NCBI RefSeq assembly: GCF_963678635.1
Contig: NC_087066.1
Coordinates: forward strand, 19,563,996 to 19,627,995
DNA length: 64,000 bases
Direction: 5' to 3'
Source: Symsagittifera roscoffensis
Taxonomy: Eukaryota > Xenacoelomorpha > Acoela > Convolutidae
In this document: one piece after another, positions 22,689 to 32,903 of the stretch
Layout of the letters: each line of letters opens with the position of its first letter
Numbering within the stretch: the stretch's first letter is position 1
Made by a program: the position numbers and the translations under genes
Notes under the pieces: generated by a model
The model's input: only the letters and a program-made list of their open reading frames with translations
Databases searched by the model: none
What the model was told of the DNA's origin: nothing

Positions 22689-23258
22689 GATCCACAGTTT
22701 TTTTTTATTTAGTTGTAGTTCGTTACTTCCTGTGTCATCAATACCTGGGGGGTCTGATGTTGTTTCTTCATTTGACTGTACTTGATTAATATGTCTTTGA
22801 TGTTTTGGTGTACTACTTCTGTATCGATGCTTAGAATTATTATAATGGTTATTATTCCTATGTGGTGACTGGGAAAAATTTCTAAATTGATTATTATAAC
22901 TTGAATTTCGATTTTGTGAATTGTTCCGTGATTTGTTTTGATAATTATCATTTGATCTGTGATAGTTTGATCTATTATACGAGTTATTTCTTGATCGATT
23001 GTTCGGGTAATTCTGATTTCGATTGTTCGAATAACTTCTATTTCTATTATGTGAATAGTTTCTATTTCTGTTGCATGATGAATTTCGTGATTGATTATTG
23101 GAATAGTGTTTATTTCTTGGGTTTGATTGGGAACTGGATCTAGAAACAAATTGTGTTGCATTGGAATTTGATCTTGAATAGTTATTTTGACTATTTGATC
23201 GGTTATAATTATTTTGTGAAGAATTTTGTGTATTTCTTCGTTCTGGTGATCTTCCTCT
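22689..23258 (-). pseudogene. gag: Nucleocapsid Asn/Arg/Ser-rich tail of gag (element A)
   Basis: This continues gag after a frameshift at 23259. The peptide is a low-complexity chain of Arg, Asn, Ser and Tyr with repeated six-residue units of the type RNRNYSHNRNRSYSNNRNQN, which is suited to nucleic-acid binding. The ORF in another frame (22709-23161, Ile/Thr-rich) is a shadow of this biased composition. Confidence 0.75.
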
Positions 23259-24509
23259 CTAAGTTGAGTTATATGGTGATTGATTACTTGTGTAATTAGT
23301 GTTGTTCGGAAGTGGTTTTCCTGAACTGTTATTACTATATATGTTTTTGTTTGGTAGATTTTGATCTTTTTTCATATATTGATACAACGATTTATTTGGT
23401 TCTTTATGCTTTTGAGGTTTATTCTGATTATCTTGTTGTTTTTGTCTACATTCGCAAATACTGTGTCCGTATCGTCGGCAATAATAACACCATTTTTTGA
23501 AGGATGGTTTGCCTTTAAAATTTGGATGTTTTTCATAGCTATTAAGTATTTCAGTGATTTTTTCAATTAGGTCTGTATCTGATTCCTGTATGTTATTTAT
23601 ATGTGTAGTGTTTATTTCAATTCGATTAACATATTGTAGTTTTAGATTTTCTGTTTCTTCAAGTTTTATTGTGATTTCCGCTTGCTCTAGTTTATCTACT
23701 AGTTTTCGAAAATCTAAATCTGGCTCTCGAATTGAGGAAGGATGAGATGCTCTCTTTTTTATTGCTATTTTCCTTAATTGAGGTGTTAAGGTCATCATTA
23801 AAATTTCTGTCATTTTTGTGTTTTTATAGTCATGTGTATTAAGTGAATATGCTTTTCGAACTAGTGTTTTGATGCGTACTGCTAATTGTTTGTTAGTTTC
23901 ATTTGGTAATCTGCGAATTTCATTACATAAAACTCTTTGGTGTTGTTTATTTCTTTCGGAGTCAAACATTTTTGAAAATTGTTGTGTAAATCTTTTCCAG
24001 TCTGATTTTATTTCTATAGGTGATACTGAAAACCATTTTTTAGCTGCGCCATCCAAGGTTGTTTGTATCATTGCTGTGCGTCTATGTATCCAATTTTGAT
24101 GTAGTGGCGTATTAATTGGTTCAGGTCCTATATTTAAAATTAAATTTGCTGTTACTGCTTTTAAATAATCTTCTACAGAATATTCAGGGTCTGTTCCTGT
24201 AAATACCATCAGTGGTTTATTGGACGTTATTGATGATCCACCCATGAGGTATGGATTCATTGTCATCTGTAGTGATTCTGCGGCATTTGGCATTTGCGAA
24301 AAATTTGAAAGTTGATTTTTTGTTATTTCGTGTTGCTGAAGGTAATATGGAAGCGATATTTCATTTTGCACTTGAGTTGGTTGATAAGAATGCATTGAAA
24401 TTGGATTTTGTGGTTGTATTGGTCGAAAAGATTGTGTGTTAAATGGATTTTGTATATGCATTTGGTGTTGATGTTGTACATCTGTTGGGTTTTGTGGGTA
24501 AATTTTCAT
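23259..24509 (-). CDS. gag: Gag capsid and CCHC nucleocapsid (element A)
   Basis: 416 codons. A Gln/Pro/Asn-rich start is followed by a retrotransposon-gag type capsid region (FTGTDPEYSVEDYLKAVTAN, DGAAKKWFSVSP, IRRLPNETNKQLAVRIKTLV). A charged helical region (LVDKLEQAEITIKLEETENL) follows, then a zinc knuckle WCYYCRRYGHSICEC (CX2CX4HX4C, about 23450-23497). Gag builds the particle and packages RNA. The frame extends upstream without a stop, so the Met at 24509 is not the biological start. It ends by a frameshift in the nucleocapsid tail. Confidence 0.92.
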   Translation of the reverse strand: MKIYPQNPTDVQHQHQMHIQNPFNTQSFRPIQPQNPISMHSYQPTQVQNEISLPYYLQQHEITKNQLSNFSQMPNAAESLQMTMNPYLMGGSSITSNKPLMVFTGTDPEYSVEDYLKAVTANLILNIGPEPINTPLHQNWIHRRTAMIQTTLDGAAKKWFSVSPIEIKSDWKRFTQQFSKMFDSERNKQHQRVLCNEIRRLPNETNKQLAVRIKTLVRKAYSLNTHDYKNTKMTEILMMTLTPQLRKIAIKKRASHPSSIREPDLDFRKLVDKLEQAEITIKLEETENLKLQYVNRIEINTTHINNIQESDTDLIEKITEILNSYEKHPNFKGKPSFKKWCYYCRRYGHSICECRQKQQDNQNKPQKHKEPNKSLYQYMKKDQNLPNKNIYSNNSSGKPLPNNTNYTSNQSPYNST

Positions 24510-24872
24510 ATTTCGAGATGGTTGAGGTTGTCGTGGTCTTTGTGTGCGATATTCTTTAGTATATGGTGCAAAAATATCTGGTTGGTGATAATCATCTTCA
24601 TCGGATGATAAATAGTTTGTATTAAATAGTGTATGTTGGTTATTTTTATTTTGTTGGAAGAATGGGTAATTTTCAGTTGTTTTTTATGTTTGGATGTTTC
24701 AGTTGGTGAGATACTTTTGAAATTCTGCTTTGCATGGACTGATTCTGGATTCAAACAAATTTACGAGTAAATTCTTGCAAAAATCATTTTGCCCTCTATC
24801 ATCGGGTGAATCTATGAGGAAGGGGTAAACCTCTTCGTCATCTGGACTATCGTCACTTTGAGTGTGGCTCAT
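24510..24872 (-). pseudogene. gag: Gag N-terminus with internal deletions (element A)
   Basis: Starts MSHTQSDDSPDDE at 24872 like gag of element B (31441). After CKAEFQ it jumps to sequence that lies hundreds of bases further in B (SPTETSKHK), then again to the segment just before the capsid. The first junction is at GCAGAATTTC, which resembles GCAGAATTCC and ACAGAATTTC of the two B parents. Over 1 kb of gag is therefore missing. Confidence 0.8.
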
Positions 24873-24931
24873 TTTTTCGTTTGATGACTGTTAATATATA
24901 ACTATCAATGTGTCTAATTGGTTGATTCCAG

Positions 24932-25322
24932 TTATACAGGTGTACTGGTTTGTGTTTGTATTGCTTTTTTATTCTTCTTTTTCCTCTTTTTGATGAATTT
25001 GAAGTTGTTTCTGAATCGGAAAAATATAATTGATCGTGAATGGGACACTTTTTACAATTGATTCGTTTAATTTGTAGAGTTCATCTAAACTGCTGGCTTC
25101 TGATTCAGAAAATGCGTTTCTATTTTTTGAAAATCTTTTTCGTCTTTTTCGTGTGATTTGTCTTTGTTTGTTTATAATTTTTCTTTTTATTGTTTGTCGT
25201 TTTGTTCTAATGTATCCAACTGTTTGTGTATGAGGTGTGATTACAAAATCGTATTTTGTGTTATCTATTTCACAGTTGTGTAAAACGATTGTTTGCTTAT
25301 TTCATAGATTTTTGAATGACAT
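24932..25322 (-). pseudogene. Basic ORF1 upstream of gag (element A), broken
   Basis: Equivalent of the 129-aa ORF1 of element B (30992-31381). In this copy the sixth codon is followed by TGA, and one base more than in B breaks the frame. Confidence 0.8.
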
Positions 25323-26545
25323 AAGGTTTAGGATGAGGGATGCAAAAAGTTGTTAGGTATTTCTATTTTCTTAGACTGTTAGTCCTTACGATTTTTTGGT
25401 TAGCTTAACCTGCGTCTTTTTGTTCAGGGTTGGAGAGAAAAGTATATCGATTCCGAAGAATGATTTTTTTACTTTCTCGTGGCTAGTCTAAGCTAAGGTG
25501 TTAACTTACTTAATCTTACTTAGGGGTAGTGATTGTGTTCAAGGGTTGGAGAATAGTAAATCGATCCACAAGGTTCAGGTATAATTAGAACGCAAGTAGT
25601 TCGTTAGATACTATTTTAAACTTACTAAGTCTAAGATCTATCCTGGGTCTGGTAAGAGGAGGGTTCAAGTGAAGGATGAATAACCGAAGTTCTTCACTGT
25701 TTATCTTAATTTGAATGGTTAGTTTTATTTAAAAATTTCTATTAGTCGTGGGTCTTTTGGAAGTGTTGGGTAGTGAATCGACGTTTGAGGTCGTTAGACA
25801 CTTGCTAAGTGGGTGGAGGAGAACAAAATTGTTGTTTTTGATCCAAGGATAGGCCTTGATGATCAGGTTTGAAATTTAGTGAAATAGAAAATTAATTAAG
25901 ATCCAAGGATAAGCCTTGATGATCTGATTTTGAAACTTAAATGAATTTAAGTTTTAAATGGTTTAAATTTATTTAAGAAAAAGATTTAGTATTTTAATGA
26001 TTTTAGTGAGCTTATGATTGCTGTTATGTTTAGGTGATGAAGCTGGGACAACAGATGATTTATGATTACTAACAATTTATTGTCATGCTACTAATTTTTA
26101 TTTTCATTTTCAATAAATATTTTTCAAATATGTTTTATATAAGCCTGCAGAAATTAAGAAAACGATCTGAGATCTTTTTATCAATCGTTATTGTACATTA
26201 ATAATTTTGTTTAGCGCCTGAAATGATCATGAAGATTGACTTCAAAATTTTATGTTTGCAAATGAAAATCTAAATTCATTGCTAATAAGATTCTAAATAC
26301 AAAAGTTTGTGTTGGCTTTTGCCGTACAATCATAAAACTAAATTGTAAGTTTCTACTTTGTCGTATGTCGTCTCTTGTTCGAGGTCTTCTTCCAATTCCG
26401 GGTAGTTCTATTATTGTTCGGAATATTGGCTCTGATCTATTGAGTCGTAGAGACATTTTGATTAAATTATTATCGTATAACATTTGAAAATGTTTTGTCT
26501 AAATTCTAATCTATTTTTGGTTAGTTCTAAGCTAATAATGTTTTA
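25323..26545 (-). other. 5' leader of element A
   Basis: 1.2 kb between PBS and ORF1 without a gene. It is conserved with B 29892-30991. It contains GTAAG donor-like sequences (element strand, near 25520-25530) that could serve a spliced env mRNA. Two similar stretches with ATCGAT...TTCTCCAACCCTTG occur here. Confidence 0.55.
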
Positions 26546-26567
26546 TTCGAGACTTATGGTTGCACCA
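26546..26567 (-). other. Primer binding site (element A)
   Basis: Begins 2 bp inside the 5' LTR. On the element strand it reads TGGTGCAACCATAAGTCTCG. Its complement ends in CCA and contains TTCGA 17 nt before that CCA, as a tRNA T-loop would, within one nucleotide of the canonical spacing. I could not assign the tRNA. Confidence 0.75.
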
Positions 26568-26569
26568 GA

Positions 26570-26979
26570 TGAGTTAGAACCGATGTGGTTAACTCATAGA
26601 GTAATTTCGGATAGGGTACACCGTCTGCTCGTCATGCTATCTTATTTTCGGCCGGATAGATTTGTGCAACTTCTTAGTCGAATACCGATCCTAATCTTAC
26701 TCTTCTACTTTCTAGTCTCAGGGTGTTTAACTAGTCTCTGCTAGGCTCAATAGATCTAGGGTATACTGGTTTATTGCGGCTGCTGAAGTTCTCTTGGAGA
26801 GACAACTAATTTCTAAGTTAAATTCAAATCTCTCTGGTGCTCAAATTACAAGTAATTTCAGCACTTACAAATAAGTGGGTTGTTAGTTAGATGGGTTATG
26901 ATTGGTTAATATTAAATACTTTACAGTGGTAAAATATCCAATTTATCCAATCATAAAATATAGTTTAGATCAGGTTCCA
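26570..26979 (-). repeat. 5' LTR of element A
   Basis: 410 bp, TG...CA on the minus strand. The palindrome at 26837-26864 has one mismatch in this copy. The right edge abuts Helitron helicase sequence at 26980. Confidence 0.95.
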
Positions 26980-27420
26980 AGTCTTGGAACAATTAAAAAG
27001 ATTGAGTTCGGTCAAAGCTCTGATATCAAACAAGTATATGTTGAATTTGGTGGCAAAACAATAGGCGCTAAGTTTGTGGCAAAAACGAGTGAAATATTTT
27101 CGAAACAAACATCATGTGTATCAAAGTCCAAAGTATCCAACAGTTTTCAACAAAACGCACCTGAAAGATGTATCAACTGCCTCCTATGCTTGCTTGGGCT
27201 GTCGCTATTCGTAAGTGCTGAATTCTACCCCTTAATTCAGTCGTTACTGATTTCCGCACAAGCTCCTATATGGTCAAGTGTACGTTGCTCTCAGTCGCGT
27301 CACTTCTATGAAAATTTTGCATCTGCTATTTTTTGATCCCAAGCGCTTGCGCGCTAGTCCACAAATTGCCAAAGAGCTGCAAAATTGTTTCAGACTTTAA
27401 CCTGAAATCCAGAATAATTT
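26980..27420 (+). pseudogene. Helitron helicase relic, C-terminal part
   Basis: This is the 3' part of a Pif1-like helicase domain of a Helitron. LGTIKKIEF and VYVEFGGKTIGAKF begin it. LAWAVAIRKC followed by TGA (about 27193-27225) is the motif V position, where a QGLTL-type sequence is expected. In another frame GQVYVALSRVTSMKILHLL and DPKRLRASPQIAKELQN (27272-27385) are motif VI and its typical trailer. Two frameshifts and a stop make it a relic. It belongs with 9706-11822; helicase motifs I-IV are missing from the window. Confidence 0.9.
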
Positions 27421-29453
27421 TTGAAAAAACTCGACAGACCACAAGATTCAATCTTTCAAAAAACATCCTGCAGTATCAGAGGTGTTTTTTCGTCTTTAAC
27501 AGATTTTTCGTTCGATTCTAGATTGGCTTCAAGTGACATCATAGCCCTACCAGAAACGCATTTATGCTAAGCTGACGAGTATTCTCAAAGTTTCAATTTT
27601 TAAATTGAAATCAAAATTAAATCCCAGCTGTTATAAGTTCAGCCGGATATTCAAGTCATCTTGAAATCTCATGATTGTTTCTACCAATTGAGTACATTTT
27701 TTACAAGTGGAAACATCTACAAAGTCTAATCAATTTATAAAAACCAAATCTTTAGCGATAAAGAATTAAGAATTTGCCTAAACTTTTTATCACAATTACT
27801 AAGTTTCCAGCCACATATTGTAGTCGGAGACTTCAACATGCCATAAACCAGCAGTATTCAATTTATGGAACAGCTTGAAAATTGGCAGTTAAAAGCTGCT
27901 GATATCACAACGATCTCATAGATTAGGAAACTGAATAAATTATAGCTTTATTCGAAGTGAATTATCTTTTAGATTAACTCATTTTGCGCTTCACGACACA
28001 GATCAGAACTGTTTCCTTATGGACATTTTCTTCTAATTTTTCATTTGTTTTTTTATTTAAAATGAATTTCAGTTTTCTGCATTCTTTGCGTTTTATACAG
28101 TTTTTTGAAGATTATTGCTTTCTAAATATTGAATTTACGAAAAGAATGCAAGTAGTTACACCATTTCTTAAAATTGTGTCACTATAATTTCAAGAAAAAA
28201 ATACAAACTATACCTTGAATTCAGGTTGTTTTTCAATTGTTTAATTTTATAATTTTTTGTGAAAAATAACAGTGCTCAATTAGTGCCATTATTTGTGTTT
28301 TACACCGTTTAATGTTCTCCCCACCACCCTAATTTGACAGAGAAACAACATGTTTGTGAAAAACTGGTCGGAACAATCTGCGCTTCTTTTTTGTATTCCA
28401 GAAAAAAGGCTATCCTCTTTATTCCGTTTTATAGTTTTGTGGAAATTGACAAAAAACTAATTTTAATCGGTTTTTTCCACCTTATTGAGATGCGAATCTC
28501 AACGCAAATAAAATCTTTACTACGTATTAAACTAAAGTTGGTTACTTGTTTTTCGATTTTTTTTTCTGCGCAGTTTTGATGTTTTCTTTGATTTTTTTTT
28601 GATTTTACTCATCAACTGAAATTTGTTCCTTTCAACAATCGCTCTTTTACAGCCCCCCCCCCTAATGTTTGCCTTTTTGCCCTTCTTGTACGTTTTTATC
28701 CCGCCCTTTCCCACCTCAACCAACCACGTCCCCACCTGAACCAGACCCCCACTCCCCCACATGAACCCTAACTGAACAGACGTCCCCGCACTACCCACCC
28801 TACCTGAACCAGATCATGAGGGTCAGGTGGGTGGAGGCTTAGTCCAGGTTCGTGGATGGGGTTTCAGGTGGAGGGGGAGATTCGGTGCAGGTGTGGGGGG
28901 GATTGGTGGTTCAGGTACTGGGGGAAGGCAAAAGCAAATGATGGAATGGGGATGCAAGGGAGCAGAGGGCAAAATTTAGGGGGAGCTGTTAACGGAAAAT
29001 TTTTGCAATTTGAGTTTAAGTTTAGAAATGGAGAAGGCCATAAACTCACTTTGCAAAGTTTCCGCATTATTCATTTGATAAATGCAGAAATTTTTGCAAA
29101 GATTTGCACGACGAAAAACAAAAAAAAGAACAAAAAATCCATTTTATTGTGATTTTCTACTTATTTTATAATCCATTGTAATTGATGTCAGATGATTTGT
29201 AATACATTATGTTTTTGCGAGAAATAAAGGATTTAAGTCAATTTATTGTCCAACTTTTTTGTCTGAACTTAACTCGGGATTCGATTATATTGACAATAAT
29301 TCAGACCACGAAACGATATATTTTCATTGTTCTTAAATGCGGGTCCGTATAACCCCAGAAAAAAAATAAAAAAGAAAATGAAAATTTTTGAAACAAAATT
29401 GGGACACAGTTACTAAAAAATGTAATGTATTATAATTGAACTAGTAAAAAAAG
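27421..29453. other. Spacer between elements A and B
   Basis: No gene supported. It is AT-rich apart from the C-rich/G-rich switch at 28650-28990. Short ORFs on both strands have no recognisable features. A Helitron 3' end (hairpin plus CTRR) should lie here if the relic is complete, but I could not identify one. Confidence 0.5.
28650..28990. repeat. C-rich to G-rich inverted short-repeat cluster
   Basis: About 160 bp of C-rich sequence with CCACCTGAACC-type units (near 28710, 28732, 28800) switches at about 28812 to G-rich sequence with GGTTCAGGTGG-type units (near 28822, 28862, 28886, 28909). The two halves are loose inverted copies of one motif. Several G-runs of 4-7 could form quadruplexes. 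Confidence 0.6.
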
Positions 29454-29457
29454 GAAG
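29454..29457. other. Target site duplication (left) of element B
   Basis: GAAG directly before the left LTR; identical GAAG at 53763-53766 directly after the right LTR. A 4-5 bp duplication is normal for Ty3/gypsy integrases. Confidence 0.85.
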
Positions 29458-29867
29458 TGGAACCTGATCTAAACAACATTTTATAATTGGATAAATTGGA
29501 TATTTTACCACTGTAAAATATTTAATATTAACCAATCATAATCCATCTAACTAACAACCCACTTATTTGTAAGTGCTGAAATTACTTGTAATTTCAGCAC
29601 CAGAGAGATTTGAATTTAACTTAGAAATTAGTTTTCTCTCCAAGAGAACTTCAGCAGCCGCAATAAACCAGTTTACCCTAGATCTATTGAGCCTAGCAGA
29701 GACTAGTTAAACACCCTGAGGTTAGAAAGTATAAGAGCAAGATTAGGATCGGTATTAGACTAAGAAGTTGCACGAATCTATCCCGCCGAAAATAAGATAG
29801 CGTGACGAGCAGACGGTGTACCCTATCCGAAATTACTCTATGAGTTAACCACACCGGTCCTAACTCA
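29458..29867 (+). repeat. 5' LTR of element B
   Basis: 410 bp starting TGGAACC and ending CTAACTCA. It carries the perfect palindrome at 29573-29600. Roughly a dozen substitutions separate it from the 3' LTR, apart from a 44-bp deletion there, so the insertion is not brand new. Confidence 0.95.
29573..29600. promoter_or_regulatory. 28-bp palindrome in LTR (B, 5' copy)
   Basis: Perfect arms GTGCTGAAATTAC and GTAATTTCAGCAC separated by TT. The same structure occurs at 53512-53539 in the 3' LTR. Confidence 0.6.
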
Positions 29868-29869
29868 TC

Positions 29870-29891
29870 TGGTGCGACCATAAGTCTCGAA
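29870..29891 (+). other. Primer binding site (element B)
   Basis: TGGTGCGACCATAAGTCTCG, starting 2 bp after the LTR. It differs from A by one base (GCGACC versus GCAACC). Confidence 0.75.
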
Positions 29892-30991
29892 TAAGACCTT
29901 AACAGCTTAGAACTAACCAAAAATAGATTAGAAATTAGACAAAACATTTTCAAAATGTTATACGATAATAATTTAATTGAAATGTCTCTACGACTCAATA
30001 GATCAGAGCCGATATTCCGAACAATAATAGAACTACCCGGAATTGGAAGAAGACCTCGGACAATAGACGACATATGACAAAGTAGAAACTTACCATTTAA
30101 ATTTATGATTGTACGGCAAAAGCCAACTTTTGTATTTAGAATCTTATTAGCAATGAATTTAGATTTTCATTTGCAAACATAAAAATTTTAAGTCAATCTT
30201 CATGATCATTTCAGGCGCTAAACAAAAATATTAATGTACAATAACGATTGATAAAAAAGATCTCAGATCGTTTTCTTATTTTCTGCAGTAATATATAAAA
30301 CATATTTGAAAAATTTGTATTGAAAATGAAAATAAAAATTAGTAGCATGACAATAAATTGTTAGTAACCATAAATCATCTGTTGTCCCAGCTTCATCACC
30401 TAAACATAACAGCAATCATAAGCTCACTAATATCATTAAAGAACTAAATCTTTTTCTTAAATAAACTTAAACCATTTTAAATTTAAATTCACTTATTTTA
30501 AAACTCAGATCATCAATTTTGTTCTCCCCCACCCACTTAGCAAGTGTCTAACGACCTCAAACGTCGATTCACTACCCAACCTTTCCAAAAGACCCACGAC
30601 TAATAGAAATTTTTTAATAAAACTAACCATTCAAATTAAGATAAACAGTGAAGAACTTCGGTTATTCATCCTTCAGATCTTAGACTTAGTAAGTTTAAAA
30701 TAGTATCTAACGAACTACTTGCGTTCTAATTATACCTGAACCTTGTGGATCGATATACTATTCTCCAACCCTTGAACACAATCACTACCCCTAGGTAAGA
30801 TTAAGTAAGTTAACACCTTAGCTTAGACTAGCCACGAGAAAATAAAAAAATCATTCTTCGGAATCGATATACTTTTCTCTCCAACCCTGAATAAAAAGAC
30901 CCAGGCTAAGCTAACCAAAAAATTGTAAAGATTAACAGTCTAAGAAAATAGAAATAACTAACAACTTCTTGCATCCCTCATCCTAAACCTT
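29892..30991 (+). other. 5' leader of element B
   Basis: 1.1 kb, no gene. CTAGGTAAGATT (GT at 30795-30796) is a good splice-donor match and would be well placed to make a subgenomic env mRNA. TTTCTGCAG (near 30280) resembles an acceptor. These are inferences from motif fit only. Confidence 0.5.
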
Positions 30992-31381
30992 ATGTCATTC
31001 AAAAATTTAGGAAATAAGCAAACAATCGTTTTACACAACTGTGAAATAGATAACAAAAAATACGATCTTGTAATCACACCTCATACACAAACAGTTGGAT
31101 ACATTAGAACAAAACGACAAACAATAAAAAGAAAAATTATAAACAAACAAAGACAAATCACACGAAAAAGATTTTCAAAAAATAGAAACGCATTTTCTGA
31201 ATCAGAAGCCAGCAGTTTAGATGAACTCTACAAATTAAAACAATCAATTGATAAAAATTGTCCCATTCACTTTCAATTATATTTTTCCGACTCAGAAACA
31301 ACTTCAAACTTCAAATTCATCAAAAAGAGGAAAAAGAAGAATAAAAAAGCAATACAAACACAAACCAGTACACCTGTATAA
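30992..31381 (+). CDS. ORF1: small basic protein upstream of gag
   Basis: 129 codons. The middle is strongly basic (RTKRQTIKRKIINKQRQITR, then KRFSKNR) and the end has a Lys-rich cluster (KKRKKKNKK). Between these lies an acidic/Ser stretch (SESEASSLDEL). I know no domain for it. Composition suggests RNA binding or nuclear localisation, as in viral regulatory proteins, but this is inference. It is intact in B and broken in A. It lies 59 nt before gag in the same strand and should be on the same transcript. An ORF before gag is unusual for gypsy elements. Confidence 0.65.
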   Translation: MSFKNLGNKQTIVLHNCEIDNKKYDLVITPHTQTVGYIRTKRQTIKRKIINKQRQITRKRFSKNRNAFSESEASSLDELYKLKQSIDKNCPIHFQLYFSDSETTSNFKFIKKRKKKNKKAIQTQTSTPV

Positions 31382-31440
31382 TTGGAATCAACCAATTAGA
31401 CACATCGATAGCTATATATTAACAGTCATCAAACGAAAAA

Positions 31441-31830
31441 ATGAGCCACACTCAAAGTGACGATAGTCCAGATGACGAAGCAGTTTACCCCTTTCTTATA
31501 GATTCACCCGATGATAGAGGACAACATGATTTTTGCAAGAACTTACTCGCAAATTTGTTTGAACCCGGAATCATCCCATGCAAAGCAGAATTCCCAGATG
31601 TAAAAATCAAAAGACAAATTATTGAACATTATTTGAAAAACATATGTAACCTAACACAACAATATGGAATCTACACCATAGAATTCAGCACACCCAATAC
31701 AGACCATCGTAAATATGTAATTGAAACAGATGATATTGAATTAGAGTTTTCAAAAGTATTCCTAGAATATATCAAAAGCATACAATATCATAATTCACAA
31801 AGAGCAAACTACGTATTCCGTATTCACTAA
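31441..31830 (+). pseudogene. gag: Gag N-terminal region (element B), first part
   Basis: 129 codons beginning MSHTQSDDSPDDE, acidic at first, then a mixed region (IIEHYLKNICNLTQQYGIYT). The ATG is supported by its conservation at the same place in A. Near 31808-31822 the sequence CGTATTC is tandemly repeated, which shifts the frame; after the repeat the next frame (FTNEVFAIIYTYKS) carries on. The N-terminal domain is not one I recognise; a matrix-like role is plausible from its position. Confidence 0.75.
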
Positions 31831-32701
31831 CGAAGTTTTTGCAATAATATATACTTATAAATCTATATTAGAAAAAACAGAATTTCAAAGTATCTCACCA
31901 ACTGAAACATCCAAACATACAAAAGTACGAAATGAAATCGCATTATTTTCAACATTTCTACATATAATTAAAGAAAATTTCACAAGAGATGATGTTTCAC
32001 AACACACTAAACATGATTTACAAAAAATTTTAGAATGGTTTATAATAGATTATTTCACACATAATTTAGACCTAATTTCACAAGCAAGAAAAAATTTCAG
32101 ACCTCACAATAAAAATGATGACACTGCTCTTTCAGAACAATCAGACTACGTTTGGGACCCTGAATGGTCTCATCCGACATTTAAAAATATCCCACAAGCT
32201 ATCTCAAGTCAAGCAATAAGTACAATATCTTATCACAGAGATTATGTAAAAGTAATACCATTAACCATTGATGCAACACCATTAAACTACAATACATTTT
32301 TACCTGATACGCGAAATAACAGTTTAAATTCGACCGTCATACACAATGAAAACCTTAATGGAACTAGAAATCTTACACAACAAGATATTCAAACACCATC
32401 ACACTTCATAAATGAAGAAATCGTCCAAACAACAACAACCACACAACAAAGTATTTCACCAATACACCCAAATTTGACAACACCAAGAAATAAAAATACT
32501 TCACTGGAACAAGTAACCTTACAATCAACCGTTAAACATTCGGTTGCTCCAAAATATTCACATATGGATTATCAAACGTATAGACCAATGACAATACCGT
32601 CAAAAACACGAAAATCATTCACAAGAAACACCTTTGCAGAACACAATTATAATTATGCTCACAAACCAAGAAAACTCCCCGACAAAACACACAAAATTTA
32701 A
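31831..32701 (+). pseudogene. gag: Gag middle region, duplication copy 1 (element B)
   Basis: An open frame without its own start, containing SPTETSKHTKVRNEIALF, DYVWDPEWSHPTF and ending KLPDKTHKI. It is the first of two tandem copies (units 31822-32890 and 32891-33959). After its end about 190 bp (32702-32890) match the sequence that leads into the capsid in copy 2, then the duplication starts again. Confidence 0.8.
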
Positions 32702-32903
32702 ATCACGTATGTTCTCATTATTGGAATCTCCCGAAAACATTGACAAATTCAGTAAATTTATCAGATAATCCACAACCTACACAGGATTATACTGAAAATT
32801 ACCCATTCTTTCAACAAAATAAAAATAACCAACATACACCATTTAATACAAACTATTTATCATCCGATGAAGATGATTATCACCAACCAGATTCACTAAC
32901 GAA

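Larger units (their letters stand above)
11823..26979 (-). mobile_element. LTR retrotransposon A (Ty3/gypsy, env-bearing), defective
   Basis: Two 410-bp direct repeats starting TGAGTTAG and ending GGTTCCA (TG...CA on the minus strand) bound a minus-strand element of 15,157 bp. The order from the 5' LTR (26570-26979) is PBS, leader, ORF1, gag, protease, RT, RNase H, integrase, hydrophobic and proline-rich ORFs, env, last ORF, 3' non-coding region and 3' LTR (11823-12232). Gene order and integrase type place it in Ty3/gypsy. The flanks are GTAA on the left and AGTC on the right, so no target duplication is visible. It sits inside a Helitron relic. Compared with element B it has deletions in the gag N-terminal region and across most of the env C-terminal half. 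Confidence 0.93.

Noticed and set aside
22709-23161. Ile/Thr-rich ORFs over the nucleocapsid tail (also 35377-35829, 37492-37914)
   Set aside because: Alternate-frame reading of the repetitive Arg/Asn/Ser-coding sequence; knuckle, tail and protease lie in the other frame.
26546-26567. tRNA gene fragment at the PBS
   Set aside because: Only the 3' end complement is present directly beside the LTR, as expected for a primer binding site; no cloverleaf can be built.
27984-29152. Several 67-98 codon ORFs in the spacer
   Set aside because: Low complexity, Phe/Lys/Gly-rich by base composition, no domain or splice context.
27500-29400. Helitron 3' terminus (hairpin followed by CTRR)
   Set aside because: Several CTAG/CTAA sites exist but none has a convincing GC-rich hairpin just before it.
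11815-30073. ORF of about 60 codons with hydrophobic end recurring in each LTR copy (antisense to the element)
   Set aside because: It is conserved only because the LTRs are; it lies antisense to the element and joins unrelated flanking codons at each copy.
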